A DNA stretch of 64,000 nt, from positions 26,248,865 to 26,312,864 of the forward strand of contig NC_051449.1 of assembly GCF_001649575.2 (NCBI RefSeq), read 5' to 3'. Origin of the DNA: Kryptolebias marmoratus. Lineage: Eukaryota > Chordata > Actinopteri > Cyprinodontiformes > Rivulidae. The stretch's first letter is position 1, and every line of letters starts with the position of its first letter. The position numbers and the translations under genes were made by a program. The notes below the pieces were generated by a model. It was not told the origin of the DNA and searched no databases. It saw nothing but the letters and a program-made list of their open reading frames with translations. Positions 10,713 through 21,996 of this stretch are shown here, piece after piece.

Positions 10713-11360
10713 AACAAGCAATCAATAGAATGTGTACATATCAACAGGTTGGGGTTTTTAGAGATTCAGACTACTTTTTGGCACTGTTACTGAATTGGAT
10801 AATATTGAGGTGTTTCTTGTGTTTTCTCCAGTTTATAATGCAATATTCAAAAACACAGTCTACACTATCCAAAATAAACTGAAACACGACTAATAACATA
10901 CCCCAAAATTTTAACATGAAGTTTGTCATTCTTGCATTGCACTGCACAAGTTTTAGTTAAAGCTAACACAATAAGCTAAGTGCTTTTGGAAATTGGATGT
11001 GGAATGTCTGTTTATAGTTGTTTTTTGAAGCTAATAGATAACTATTAAATACATATTTGTTAAATACATATTAGTCCATTTTGTAATTCTGTAGTCTAAT
11101 TGATGTAGTCCTAGTATTGTTTAGTACAAAGTGTTAAGAGGTCAACTGCGGAGAAGAAGAATGTTGTCTAGAATGTCGGACAAAATGCAAAATGGTCAGA
11201 GTGTAAATTCTAGAAACAGGGAATGTTTGGCATGTTTTTTTCAAAATCACTAAGTGCAATTACTGTCACATTTTGAAGGAATAAACAATTTAAACATTTA
11301 ATAACTAAATATACAAATAAATGCTTTGGGGGTTTTTTGAACATGCAATTAATTTTGTTT
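10713..11360. other. No gene recognised
   Basis: AT-rich sequence upstream of the zinc-finger family copy. Possibly its intron, but no exon is visible. Confidence 0.4.
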
Positions 11361-11372
11361 TTTCTGTTCACA

Positions 11373-12734
11373 GAAGTCAATAAGGATGTCCAGTTCATGA
11401 GGTGGAAATGTAAGTTTTGTGTGTTCTCCTCCAATGGACAAAGGAGAATTAGAGCTATATTAAAAAATGCAAGAGTGTCTGAGGTGTTCAGGCTTTGTCT
11501 GTATTTAGGAAGACTGAACACATATCAAACCCAAGCTGAACTTTAAAAATATTTAAAAGAACATGTATAAGAAGATGATAAAATTGTGATTATGTTATGC
11601 TGTGATTTGTGTTCATTCTCAGAGCATAGTAACATTAACAAACATTTATCTCATCTCAAGACTCATTTGAGGAACAAGGAAACAACTAAATGTCCATTTA
11701 CAGATTGCTCTTTCAAGTCCAGTGTATTGTCGACATTAACTGCTCATAGAAGTAGCTATCACAGGTTTTCCACCTGAAATAGTTTAAGACCAGAGCTTTT
11801 TATACACCATACAGTTACAAATGTAGTGCTAGAAGATGAACGTGTTTCCAATACTGAGACATCACCTTCATATAATTCAGTACCCGAGGCTGAACCTGAT
11901 CTAGAAAATGGAGAGGCAGTTAAACATCAGTTGGCATCTTTATTTTTCCATATCGTCACCTTCTTAAAATAATTGCCTAAGTCATTTTTTGCAATTTTTC
12001 AGGAAACACAAAAACTGAACCATTTGTTGATTTAGGCAAAAAAATAATTTTTGAAAAAAAAAATGACTTAGGCACTTATTTTAAGAAGGTGACGATATGT
12101 AAACAATTCTGCATGTATCTAATTCTGCAGTAGAGGAAGTAATTGATGAGTTAGAAAGAAAATTATAGAAAATGTTTTGGAGAAAAATAACTTTAGATGA
12201 TGCCTGCACAGTTTGTCATCAATTTAGCTTGATGCATTTTGCAAAACTGTACATATAAAACAATATGGTTTCAGCAAAGGTTTGGAGTCACAGATTAGAT
12301 ATCTTCAGCATTTAGAGACAACAGGTTTATTTGTGAAAAGACTTGGGTCTTGTATCAAAGGTACTGTTTTGTATGTGTCACTGGGTGCACACTTCCTTGC
12401 AAGATACCAAGAGTCTTTCAGTGTTGTGAAATTTTGCAGATTTTATTTAACTAGTCTTAAAGATATTCAGCAGCATGATGTCAGAAATGGGGCATTTACT
12501 TTGAGAACACCACAACTGTTTGATGAAGCCATTAATGTACTGAAGATAACTGATGCCTCATGTGTTGATGGGTTGAAGAGAGACTGTCCTTTAAGCAGAC
12601 TTGCCCACGTTCATCCTGCAAAAGGGTTTCCACCTGTTTTTCTGCACAGTGTATTGGAGGGAATTGTACCTGTGGAACTATGTCTTTCAGATCTGATTGC
12701 AAAAAAAATGTATTTCACATTGAATGAACTTTGA
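11373..12734 (+). pseudogene. Multicopy C2H2 zinc-finger family, broken copy 1
   Basis: Three exon-like pieces. 11373-11545 follows a good splice acceptor (TTTTCTGTTCACAG) and has a CxxC near its start (WKCKFCVFSS). 11595-11777 carries two C2H2-like modules (CDLCSFSEHSNINKHLSH and CPFTDCSFKSSVLSTLTAH). 12282-12734 is a 150-codon open piece containing KGTVL, CRFY and LEGIVPVELCLSDLI motifs. I recognise the order as a multicopy, uncharacterised fish family that may be transposase-derived. Copy 2 (50.8-54.3 kb) shares KG(I/T)V, FCRF/YRFC and FTLRT motifs. This copy has stops, internal deletions and a MITE (11951-12097). Confidence 0.55.
11951..12097. mobile_element. Palindromic MITE, TA-flanked
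   Basis: Inverted arms of about 45 bp begin TCGTCACCTTCTTAAAATAA at 11953 and end in its complement at 12095, with one mismatch early (AATTGCC against AAGTGCC). TA lies on both sides (11951-11952, 12096-12097), consistent with a Tc1/mariner-type TSD. About 143 bp in all, non-coding, inserted within the zinc-finger copy. Confidence 0.75.
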
Positions 12735-13200
12735 TAGGTTAGCATAATTTCCTTTTCAGTTTTCTGACTAAACTAACAGACCTCAATACAGATAAATGTT
12801 TTTAAAAGAAGAACTATTGGTGGCACCCGGTATGAAAACCGGGTTCTTCTGAGATTTCATTTCATCATCTACTGTTGGTTGGCCACTGTGTTCCAGACAG
12901 TGAAAAGACTTGGTCTGTGGTCCTTAAATGGTAAATGACTTGTACTTGTATAACGCTTTATCTAGTCCAAGGACCTCAAAGTGCTTGGGGCGGACTGACA
13001 GAAGTGAGGCTGCCATCACGCCGGGGCCACCGAGCCCTCTGACCACCACCAGCAGGCAAACTGTGTGTGTGTTGTACCCAGGGGTGGAAATTAGCACCCG
13101 CCACTGGCCAAATGCGGGTAAATATTTGAAGTGGCGGGTGAATTTCATCAACACACACGCCACTGTGGCGGGTTGGCAATTGTGACATATAGGGGGCACC
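12735..13200. repeat. Composite of dispersed repeat fragments
   Basis: 12925-12985 contains a common fish repeat core (TGACTTGTACTTGTATAACG). 13085-13175 contains duplicated phrases around GTGGCGGGTGAATTTCATC and GCACCCGCCACTGGCCAAA, which I associate with hAT-related fish repeats. No intact reading frame. Confidence 0.4.
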
Positions 13201-14600
13201 AATGTGCTCGAGTTGCTGCTAAATGCAAGAAGGAGAAAAGTTTAGCAGACACTCTTTACCGGTTGGTGGCGGTATTGATTCCTTCAGTTGTTTACCAACC
13301 ACCAATAAAAATCAAGAAGAAAAAAAAAAGAAACAGTTTGTGGAGTAGCATTAGCAATGTGGCGGAACATTTCGGGAGTTAAGCGGATGGCAGACAACAA
13401 AAATGTTTTTCAAGAGTAGTCGAGGGAAGAACCGAAAGTTAAACAACGTTTTTTTTTTAACTAAATCAATGACGTCATGACGTCGGTCAGTGTGCGTTCG
13501 GCGTTCTGACGATCTGTGCTTCCTCGTCAGATTTTCCTATTGTAGCACGGCTAAACAGCGATGTCTAACGGTCGGTGCTACCCGTCAAAAACTGCTACCG
13601 TCATTATTCTGTCCTCACACAGACGTGCTAGACTATGCTAGACAGATAGCAAACAAAAAGACTTCAGCTGTTGATGGAGTTCTGAACTTTATATATTTTT
13701 TTGTAAAACTGAAAAACAAGCATAAAAAAGAAATACATCAATATTAGCACATCTTACACACATTTGGTTTTAAAATAAACATTTGTATCAACTAAAAGGG
13801 TGTGAAGCTTATTAACTAAACATGTTGCAATTCTAAGTCGTTTTTTGCGTACACAATCATGTATAGAAGCACGTTAGCAATCTACATGCATTGCTGTAAT
13901 AGCTACTTAAACATGTTTTAAACAGTTAAAGCTAATACAGAAAATAGCAGCCATAAACTTAATTATCATTCATCAAATAACATTTTAATACAATGACATA
14001 AGCCAACTTACAGACAAAGGCAATGCCGAGGCTCGAAAACGGAAGACACACTGTCTGTCTGCCACGCTGCAGGCAGCCATGCTGAACTGACTGACTTTTA
14101 GCTAAAACAAAACCGAACTCAAATCCGACCACAAGGGGGCAGTAAATGAACAGAAGACAAATACAGGCTTTTCTATGTAGCACTTCTCAGTATCACAATA
14201 CCGTCATGTTTACAAACCGAAAACTACAGCGGTTCGTGTTAATGTTAAATATCATCGGATACTGAAGTGGAAGCTTAGGAGTTATGCTTAGCATAGCATT
14301 GGAACAATTTATATCCCCGACGAAAACCTTTCTAAAACCACAAAAATCACTTCCTTCATCAGAATATCCTACCTGTTAAATATAAGCAGGTAGCACAAAT
14401 AGATCTATGCATTAAAAGCAGCAAGTGTCTGAAAAACATTACAACTTACATACAAAAACTTACAAAAGAACAAAAAATACTTCAAAAACACTCCACAGAA
14501 ATAAATTTCACTTGTATGATTTTTTTATGTACAGATATGCATCTTTTAATAGTTTAAAATAAAAAAAATCCAGTTATTTCCATGCAGTGCCCAGAAAGAG
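13201..14600. other. No gene recognised
   Basis: Moderately complex sequence with CpGs around 13490-13620, and short open frames without recognisable motifs. A perfect CRE palindrome TGACGTCA occurs at 13470-13477, partly repeated right after it. Confidence 0.4.
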
Positions 14601-15330
14601 GTGTTGTTCAGCTTGTAGGGCACCACAACTGCTTCCACCCACCTCCATCATCATCATATGAAATAACTTTAATAACAAAACATAGTGGCTGGTAAAATTT
14701 TTAATTTCTACCGCTGGTTGTACCTTTTAATACTTAAAATGCAAAAATGCACTCTTGCCTGAGGGAGTGATGGTTGGGTGAAGGATGGTATTGCAGGATG
14801 TTTAGTTTGGTATTAAAGATGGTTAATTATTGTCAGACAGTGATGATAGCTGGATGTCCTGAAGTTCTTGTAAATAAAAGAAAAGAGGAAAAGGAAATGG
14901 CAAGCCACTGAAGAAGTCAAAAATGAGAGAGATCCACTATTTGCCATAGCCACCTAAGGGACAAACTGTGGTTAAATCAGAGAAGTGTTGCAAGACCATG
15001 GCTCTTGAAGTGCAGAAGAGAGATCCAGATTTACAGGTCCTGGATGAATTGATGACCACATCAATTCTTCTGTCTTCTGCCTTGGAAGGAGGAACATCTT
15101 ATCCTGCTCTCCCGTCCTAATTTGATAGTAGCTATTATAAGCTCAGATTTCAAAGTTATTTAGAATTTTCATTTATTTACTTATACTTTGCCTACTCCCA
15201 TTACTAGATTACTGGATTATTTCAAACCTAAGGACTGTGGATTTTTAATTTTATTTCACTCTTTGCTATATCCAAGATAAGCAAGAGCAAGATGCCTACT
15301 GTCGTAGCTGAGGACACCAGCAGTATTTGA
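14601..15330 (+). other. Probable 5' region of the LINE that follows
   Basis: Non-coding sequence leading into the ORF1 remnant. I infer it is LINE 5' UTR mixed with older DNA; nothing in it is diagnostic. Confidence 0.25.
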
Positions 15331-17039
15331 ACTGATAGAACAGAGGTTGTCTAGACTGGAGGTAAATGTCGAGATCAACACAGTTACTGGAAATGAAACA
15401 ACTCTACCGATGCCTCAGGACAACAAACAGCCTCCAAGCAGCTCAACCACCTGGAACTGTCTCGGAGCTAAGCCGCAAAATAAATCTCATCATTTGGATC
15501 TGCCTCGACATCTGACAGGACGAACCCCTCACCTACATGATACAGCATAGCAAGCACTGAGCCGAAACATCCCCTCATCAACACCAGCACCAAAGAAAGA
15601 ACAAAAAGCAGCTGCAGCTGACATGATTCCACCTTTCTTGACTCCGGTATCAAGGGAAAATCAGCCAGCTCGAGCCATAACACATCCAATCATGTTTCCG
15701 GCAGGAAACCGACTAAACTCTTTTGGAATTCCACTGACAAACAGGTTTTCTGTGCTGCAGCAGGAGCCTACAACAGACACCTCTCCTCCAAAAATCAACA
15801 AGAGGTATGAGACAAGACCAACACGACCACCTCCTAAAGTGACCCAGAAACCAAAACTAATGCCAGAAGTCCTTATTGTTGAGGATTCTGCAGTAAATGG
15901 TATTGATCATCTCTGTAACAAAAATAAAACAAAGGTACTCTGTTTCCCCAATGACACCGTGTCGGATGTTACAGAGAAAATAGTCCCACTAACCACTGAT
16001 CATCCAAGCATTGAAAATCTAATCATTCACACTGAAGCCAATGATCTGGCCAAGAAGCACTCTGAAATACTGAAAAAGGACTTAGCCATCTTCTAGGCAC
16101 ACTTGGATATCTGAAAATTAAGTTCCTTATCAGTGGACCAATACTGAAACCTGAACGTGGAGATGAGAATTACAGCAGACTGCTTATGATTAACAGATGA
16201 CTTATTAAAGAATGTTCCTCCAAATCTGTGAACTTTATTGACAATCACAAAATCTTCTGGGAACGCCATCACTTATACAAACAAGACGGAGTCGGCCTAA
16301 ATAAAGAGGGAAAAAAAACTTTTCACTGCCAACATCTTCAATGCTGTTAATTACACAAGGCCATCTCCCCCAATCCAGGACACTGACGTCAGGAGGCGCT
16401 CACTGTTCCTTAACAAACCAGCTATCTTCCAAGACTCCAGCTGAAAACACATCACCAACACCAACTGTGAGACAAGACTGTTCAACGCAGGAACTGTCTC
16501 CTCAGAACAGTACTGGAACACAGGACAGCTCCATACAGCTGATGTTCCTTAACTTTACAGAGAAAATGGATCTACAAATTCAGATAGGAACGTCTCTCTT
16601 AAGTTCCCAAAAAGCATGTTTGAGTTCCGAACCTCCTGATTATGGTCCAACAAAACAATCAGACCAACATCAACTCTGTATCTCTGACCTCTGAGACAGG
16701 GGCCCAGACATTAATAAACCTGTCACTCTCTAGAAAGCGTCTGGCCCCCTGTGCGGTAAGCTACAGGAGCATCCCTGTTAGAATTACTAATAGAACAATA
16801 GCAAGGAAACACAGCGCCCTAAAATCAAATCTCAGATTAATCCTGTTTTAAGCAACCTCAAGCTGTGAAATTATCTACCCCCAAGACACTTAAGCTGGCT
16901 CTGCTAAATATAAAATCACTATCAAAAAAAAGAAGCTGTATTTCAACAGTTAAATAGCTTCTTAACAACGACCAACCGCTTTGACATCTTTCAGTCTGGT
17001 TTCCGTGCTCACCACAGCGCTGAGACTGCCCTCGTCAAA
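15331..17039 (+). pseudogene. CR1/L2-group LINE: dead esterase-type ORF1 and ORF2 fragment
   Basis: 15623-16096 is open for 157 codons. It has a Pro-rich N-terminal linker, then an SGNH-esterase-like core (VLIVEDSAVNGIDHLCNKNK, then IIHTEANDLAKKHSEILKKD), continuing in broken form to HHLYKQDGVGLNKEG near 16270-16300. Esterase ORF1 proteins are known from CR1-group LINEs. Expected catalytic positions are altered: the G of GDS is E, and the His after the late Asp is G. Pro/Thr/Gln-rich pieces follow (16341-16694). From about 16885 the start of an endonuclease ORF (LKLALLNIKSLSKK) jumps directly to an RT segment (RFDIFQSGFRAHHSAETALV) at the gap, so most of ORF2 is deleted. Confidence 0.65.
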
Positions 17040-17139
17040 NNNNNNNNNNNNNNNNNNNNNNNNNNNNNNNNNNNNNNNNNNNNNNNNNNNNNNNNNNNNN
17101 NNNNNNNNNNNNNNNNNNNNNNNNNNNNNNNNNNNNNNN
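17040..17139. other. Assembly gap (100 N)
   Basis: Conventional 100-N gap. The sequence class changes across it, from LINE to LTR-like. Confidence 0.99.
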
Positions 17140-17360
17140 AGGCACAAGACAAAGAATACGATTAACTCGAGAGCACAAGTTAGGTTAGACGCTGTGGCGG
17201 AGAATCTAACCAGAAGGTTTGATGCTCCAGCGAAGATCTGATCCTGGCCAGCTGCTTAAATACCAGCTGGTCTCGTCAGTGGAAACTGGAACACCTGTGG
17301 AGGAATGATTAGTGGCACTGCCCAGAAGGCGGAGCCAACTCCAGATTCTCACAGGCCCAT
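17140..17360 (-). mobile_element. LTR-like fragment
   Basis: Shares with the LTR-like units at 23852-24524 and 47690-48278 the phrases TGATGCTCCAGCGAAGATCTG and GCTTAAATACCAGCTGGT, which act as a TATA-like region on the minus strand. Right end near CTCACAGG. The left part is lost in the gap. Confidence 0.45.
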
Positions 17361-18065
17361 GTGGAAACAAATTGTGAATATCTGTTTCGGTCACTTCGGT
17401 TCGTTGGAAAACTGAATATGGGGGCGGAGTCAGTGAATTTACTCAAACAGTGTTATAGCCGCTGTAGGAGTTTAGAGCTAAAAAATCAAGAGTTACTAAT
17501 TCCATTTTAACACCTCTGGATTTGATATGGAAACACTTTCTTTTAACACCTTATTTTAACTACTAATATTATACACCCGAGAGTTACATTAACAGAATGT
17601 GACTCTATTAGAGTAAAATTAACTCTGCTTTTGAAAAAAATCTAGTAACACCAAAACATTTAACACTTTTGAATTTGCTGTGCACACAGACACAGGCAAA
17701 AACATTATTGTTCAGCTTCATCTTTTGGCTTTGGGCAACAACAATACACAACAGGCAATAAGATGTAGTTACTGGAAAGTTGCCAGACACATTTTACTTC
17801 AAAAACTGAGAGCACACACACACACATACAGCAACTGATTATATATCATCAGCAATAGTGTTTTGCTTCACTCTGATAGTCTGCCCAATGCTCTCAGTGT
17901 GTGAGCGATGGGCGAGACCTTCAGATGCTGCTAAGGGAATTGACCAATAACATCCCAGCCCCTGAGACAAGTTTGGCTACACAAGTACAAATGTAGGCAA
18001 CAGAGACAAGGGGGTGTGCTAGACCAAGGAAAAGAATAATAAAAGTGAAAGATATATAAAAGAAA
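17361..18065. repeat. TTAACAC/AACTC-rich repeat fragment and intergenic DNA
   Basis: 17455-17670 is rich in TTAACAC- and GAGTTA-type words also seen at 23187-23375, suggesting one dispersed non-coding family. The rest shows nothing recognisable. Confidence 0.35.
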
Positions 18066-18073
18066 ACTGACAG

Positions 18074-18100
18074 CTGTCTCTCTCTCTCTCTCTCTCTCAA
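18074..18100. repeat. (TC)n microsatellite
   Basis: About 12 TC units. Confidence 0.9.
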
Positions 18101-19105
18101 ACACACAGGCACAAACCCCTCCCAAAGGAAAGCACAATTTACCCACCGTTTTGTAACCCTCCCAATGGGAAAGTATTATTTTCTGTTGCATAATAAACAA
18201 CCGAGTGGAGGAGAGACAGCAATAACATTTATTGAATAGAACTCCAATTGCTGCAGGGATGAGCTCAGCTGCCTCTCACACACTCTTACACATTCTCCCA
18301 CATGCCTGTCGGGCTGTATTTGTGAGGCCCATCAAAGAAAAAGCCTGATGGCTAAGCAAGTGATGTATTCAATATTTACACTTTGGAATAAGTACCAAAA
18401 CATTACAACAGCAGACAGCCGTTTATTTAAGATAAAAAAAAAAAAGTTGTTTCAGCTGGAGAACACCAGCATTGTGTTCACAGTTCAACATCCGTGGAGA
18501 AATCAGATTGTTGTATCACCTTCTGTGTGTCACAGAGTGGCTGATCTGACAGGGAGCCTGGTGGGTGTCGCAGATTGGCAATCAAGAGGAGTGAATTGAT
18601 TGTTATAAATGGTGAACGTGTAGAATAGCAAGCAGCTACAAATGGATATGCAGGCTGAGTATGCAAGGCACAGTTCTGACAGTGAGGGCACAATTGATCA
18701 CAGTCGGCAATCACTACCTCCAACAGATGACTGGATACTAGGTGAATGTTAATGAGCTGAAACTGGATGTTATTAAAATGTTTTTAGAAGAAATTGCAGC
18801 ATCACAGAACCTTTTTATCTAGTCCTAAGTGGTCACTCACCAACTTCAGAAGCTTCTAGATACAAATGTAGATCAAATTCTAGATCTCTAACTGAATGAA
18901 CTGTCAATAGAACAATGTAGCAAAATGTCACAAAATAAAAGTTTGAGTTGACAATGCAGCTACAATACATGATCTCATAAGCTTTTTCATGAATCCAACG
19001 GTTTCCTAAAAATGTTTGCCAAAAAAAGAAATTAGTAAATAAAGACAGCATTTGTTGAAGTAGTGCATGTTGACTGCTGCTTTTCATGTCAAAGTTTTAG
19101 ACTAA
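18101..19105. other. No gene recognised
   Basis: Short open frames on both strands with no family motif. Confidence 0.45.
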
Positions 19106-19109
19106 TATG

Positions 19110-19415
19110 AATTTATGAGTTGTAGCCATTTTGGTCAAACCTTGAAAAGAACATTATGTGCAATCCCACACAATGTTGCAAAATGTAATGCTTAGAGTAT
19201 GTGTTGTGAATGACTTTCAACTACTACCACATCAAATTTGAGCTCAATACTTGTAAAACTGACTGCTTTAAAATAATTTTTGTTTACTAAGATCAGTTCA
19301 TTGTAGTAACCATCTTTAATTAGGGTGATTCCACAAGTTGTAGATGTAAATCCAATCATTATTTCCTGAGAGTTTTAAAAAATTCCACCCAGTGGTTCAT
19401 GAAATATTTTGCTAA
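19110..19415. repeat. Second copy of the repeat at 2185-3080
   Basis: Collinear with that repeat, without the solo LTR: TTGTGAATGACTTTCAACTA, GAGCTCAATACTTGTAAAAC and CCAGTGGTTCATGAAATAT. It serves as an empty-site comparison for the LTR at 2373. Confidence 0.5.
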
Positions 19416-19779
19416 CAAACAGATATGCCCTGACCTCCCTCTCCACAGCTACCGAATCAAACTTATCCAATTCCAGGTCAGCTGTGAGATATGGTACGTT
19501 CTCTCCAGTAGTTCCTTGGTCTGCCCCAAAACCTTCTACCTGGGGCAAATTTCTGATGTACCTTCGTTAGAAGGGATTCATATATCATTCTTATTAGAGG
19601 GCTAAAGTACCTCAACTAACTCTTTTTGATGCAAAGGACCAGCGATTCAGCAATTCTCAAAGTTCTGCCCAATAAATCAGCTCTCCGTAGGGGTGAATCC
19701 AGCCAATCTATCATTTGCCTCACTTGCATTTACAATCTCTCTCTTTAGGTCATTACCTACAGCTCATAACCATAGTTAG
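19416..19779. other. No gene recognised
   Basis: Probably the upstream part of the LINE-tail repeat that follows; no coding signal. Confidence 0.35.
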
Positions 19780-20205
19780 CCTCTTGTACCTTTAGCTTAG
19801 CATTGTCATGTTTCAGTTTATGTTAGCTTATTTAGCCCTCCTGTACATTTAGTTTAGTTTAGTTTATCTTAGCCCATATTTTAGATACTGTTAGATTGTT
19901 AAATTACTGATTGTTGTTTGGTTCAGTTTTAACTTTATCATGATTTCTTTTAGATTATCTTAGCTACTATTTTGAATGTCTTAGCTCAGGTTTAGATATG
20001 TTTAGTTTCATGACTTTGTTTAGATCATCTTATATTTCATTTAGATTATACATGATTAATGTTTTTTATTTCTGTATTTCTATATTTGATTTTGATGTTT
20101 TTATCTGTATTTGATTCTGTACCTGATTGTTGTTTCTGTGTTGTAAAGCACTTTGAATGACCTTGTTGCTGGAAAGTGCTATATAAATAAATTTCAATTC
20201 ACTTC
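19780..20205 (+). repeat. LINE/SINE-type 3' tail repeat
   Basis: Nearly collinear with 47275-47678. Both carry many TTTAG-TTTAG runs and end in AAAGCACTTTGAAT, a GAAAAGTGCTATATAAATAA-type element and an ACTTC-rich tail. Such ends are typical of 3' UTRs of fish CR1/L2-group LINEs and the SINEs that share them. Non-coding. Confidence 0.6.
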
Positions 20206-20544
20206 ACCTGACTGCGTGACCCAGAAGCAGGACCAAGAGCCTGAATGAAGTAAAGTCAAAACTGTTTTCAGAGTAATGAAGTTTGATGTGAAGTAGTTGG
20301 ACTGAGCCAAAAGGCAAATCTCTCAATTTATAGATTTATCACAATTTTAACCCTTACCTAATAGTACCAAAGGCCCGCTAAACAGCCAACATGAAAAATG
20401 CTAGGATAAGCATGATAATGCTAAACTAAAGGTACCAAGAGACTAACTAATAGTACTAAAGGCCCGCTGGCAGCCAACATAAGAATTGCTAAGATAACTA
20501 AACTAAGGTAGTGAAGGAAGGGAGGGAGTGCGAGTGGGGTGACA

Positions 20545-20880
20545 GAGACGGTGGAAGTGTGTGTGTATGTTTGTAGAGACGATGGAAGACGGTGTGGTGT
20601 GTGTTGTGTGTGTGTGTGCGTGGCCATGTATTTGATACATTGTGGGGAAAATTTTCCTAACATATAGTACCTTGTGAGGACCAACTGCTGAGAAATGATG
20701 TTTTTGGGTTAGGGGTTAGGTTTAGGACTAAGGTGTGAATTAAGTTTAGGTTTGGTTTAGGGTTAGCTATGTACTGGTAATGGTTAGGGTTAGGGTGGGG
20801 GTCAGGGTTAGGCTGTAGTTAGGGTGTAGAAATGAATGGAAGTCAATTGAAAGTCCCTGCAAAGATAGAGAGACATAACA

Positions 20881-20925
<45 letters not shown>

Positions 20926-20984
20926 TAGAGAAGTCCATGAATCACGTCACAGAGGCCATTGTCTTTGATAATATGATGGAATGT
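20545..20984. repeat. Inserted TG-rich unit with degenerate TTAGGG-like words
   Basis: TG-rich sequence at 20556-20625, a GTGAGGACC segment, a run of degenerate TTAGGG/TTTAGG words at 20700-20830, and a long (TG)n at 20884-20922. This order is familiar from a dispersed fish repeat. It is interstitial and degenerate, so it is not a telomere. Confidence 0.5.
20884..20922. repeat. (TG)n microsatellite
   Basis: About 19 TG units. The VCVCVC reading frame across it is an artefact. Confidence 0.95.
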
Positions 20985-21237
20985 TTATCAGCCAGCCCAG
21001 AGCAGATCCACACATGTCCTTAGGTAAGGGAGGGGGCAGAGCATCTTGTTTACATAAAATCCAGGGAGAAATTGAAGATAGCTGGCCAGACAAAGAGATG
21101 AGACAGAGTGAAAAAACACATCCGCCTTCCACTACGAGCAGAGAAAAAAGTGTTGTGACTTACAACACTTTCATTCTCTGTTTTATAAAAATATACACCC
21201 ATATAAAAATATAGGAACAAATCACTAAACATCTGAC

Positions 21238-21694
21238 TGTGAGGATTTGGATTTTTTGTTTCTGTTTTGTTTTCTTTATGGTTTTTCTGTGGGTTTTAGT
21301 TAGTGTTTTCAGTTTGGGTTTTTCCTGTTCCTGCTCAGTATTCACTCCTCCTCCGTCACTCTTTTGCCCTCTTTGCCACACCCATCTCCACCTGTCCATA
21401 ATCATCTCCACTCACCTGTTTCCACTTCCCTCGTTACCCTCAGCACTCAAATACCCGGTCATTTCTCCCACTAGTCGCTGGTTCATTTTTTGTTGTTTTT
21501 CGTTTGCTGCTGTGCTCCGTACCTCGTCTTCTTGTTGTTCTGTCTACCGTGTTTTTTTGGTTTTGTTCATTTTCTGTTTTGCTGCCACGTCAGCTTTTGT
21601 TTTTGTTGTTTTTCTTATTTAATAAAGTCAGTTTCTTTTTCAAGTATGAGTCTGCGTTCTGGGTTCGCCTCCGTTATCACCACTGCTCCTGACA
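21238..21694 (+). mobile_element. LTR-A solo LTR
   Basis: Starts TGTGAGGATTTGG and ends CTCCTGACA, with CTGCCACGTCAGC, AATAAAG and TCTGGGTTCGCC in the family order. Flanks are CTGAC (21233-21237) and CTGTC (21695-21699), an imperfect 5-bp TSD with one mismatch. Open frames inside it are Phe/Cys-rich noise. Confidence 0.8.
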
Positions 21695-21928
21695 CTGTCA
21701 TGCAGCCATACACAATAATAAAGTCCAAAATGAAACATTTACATCATGACCACAAGGATTTTCACTTGTAAACTTGTAAACAAAAACTTGAATCAGTATA
21801 ACTACAGTATTCATAAAGATTTTTTATTGTGTTCACTTTGTAGAAAAAAAAACTACTTACTGGAAGAAAGTTATTTATCCTAGAGGCAGAAAAAATAAAA
21901 TGATGAATGTCCAAAGAAAGTGGGTGAG
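21695..21928. other. No gene recognised
   Basis: AT-rich, nothing seen. Confidence 0.45.
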
Positions 21929-21996
21929 TTCATGATTTGAAACCCAGGTCTTCTACTTGAAAGATGGGCACTTTTGCCACTAGGTCAACAATGCTT
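21929..21996 (-). repeat. tRNA-like relic (possible SINE head)
   Basis: The minus strand reads TTGACCTAGTGGCAAAAG (A-box-like) and, 35 nt later, GGGTTTCAAATCA (B-box-like), with TTTCAAG at the anticodon-loop position, so a Glu(TTC)-like layout. The B box is mutated and the acceptor stem does not pair convincingly, so it is not a working tRNA gene. Confidence 0.35.

Larger units (their letters stand above)
20340..21095 (-). repeat. Minus-strand copy of the same repeat, interrupted
   Basis: 20380-20543 matches 47100-47205 reversed (ATGTTGGCTGTTAGCGGGC region), and 20985-21090 matches 46990-47095 reversed (GTAAACAAGATGCTCTGC region). In the 47-kb copy these segments are adjacent, so roughly 440 bp (about 20545-20984) are an insertion here. 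Confidence 0.6.

Noticed and set aside
20700..20830. TTAGGG-like run as a telomere or chromosome end
   Set aside because: Short, degenerate and interstitial, and contained within a discrete insertion.
20832..21023. VCVCVC peptide gene, and the YIYIYI frames at 5775-5987
   Set aside because: Direct translation of TG and TA microsatellites.
21239..21771. Phe/Cys-rich membrane-like proteins in the 21-kb, 50-kb and 54-kb regions
   Set aside because: All lie within solo LTRs of the LTR-A family. Hydrophobicity comes from T-rich LTR sequence.
21929..21996. A functional tRNA gene
   Set aside because: B box mutated and acceptor stem not convincingly paired. Kept only as a relic.
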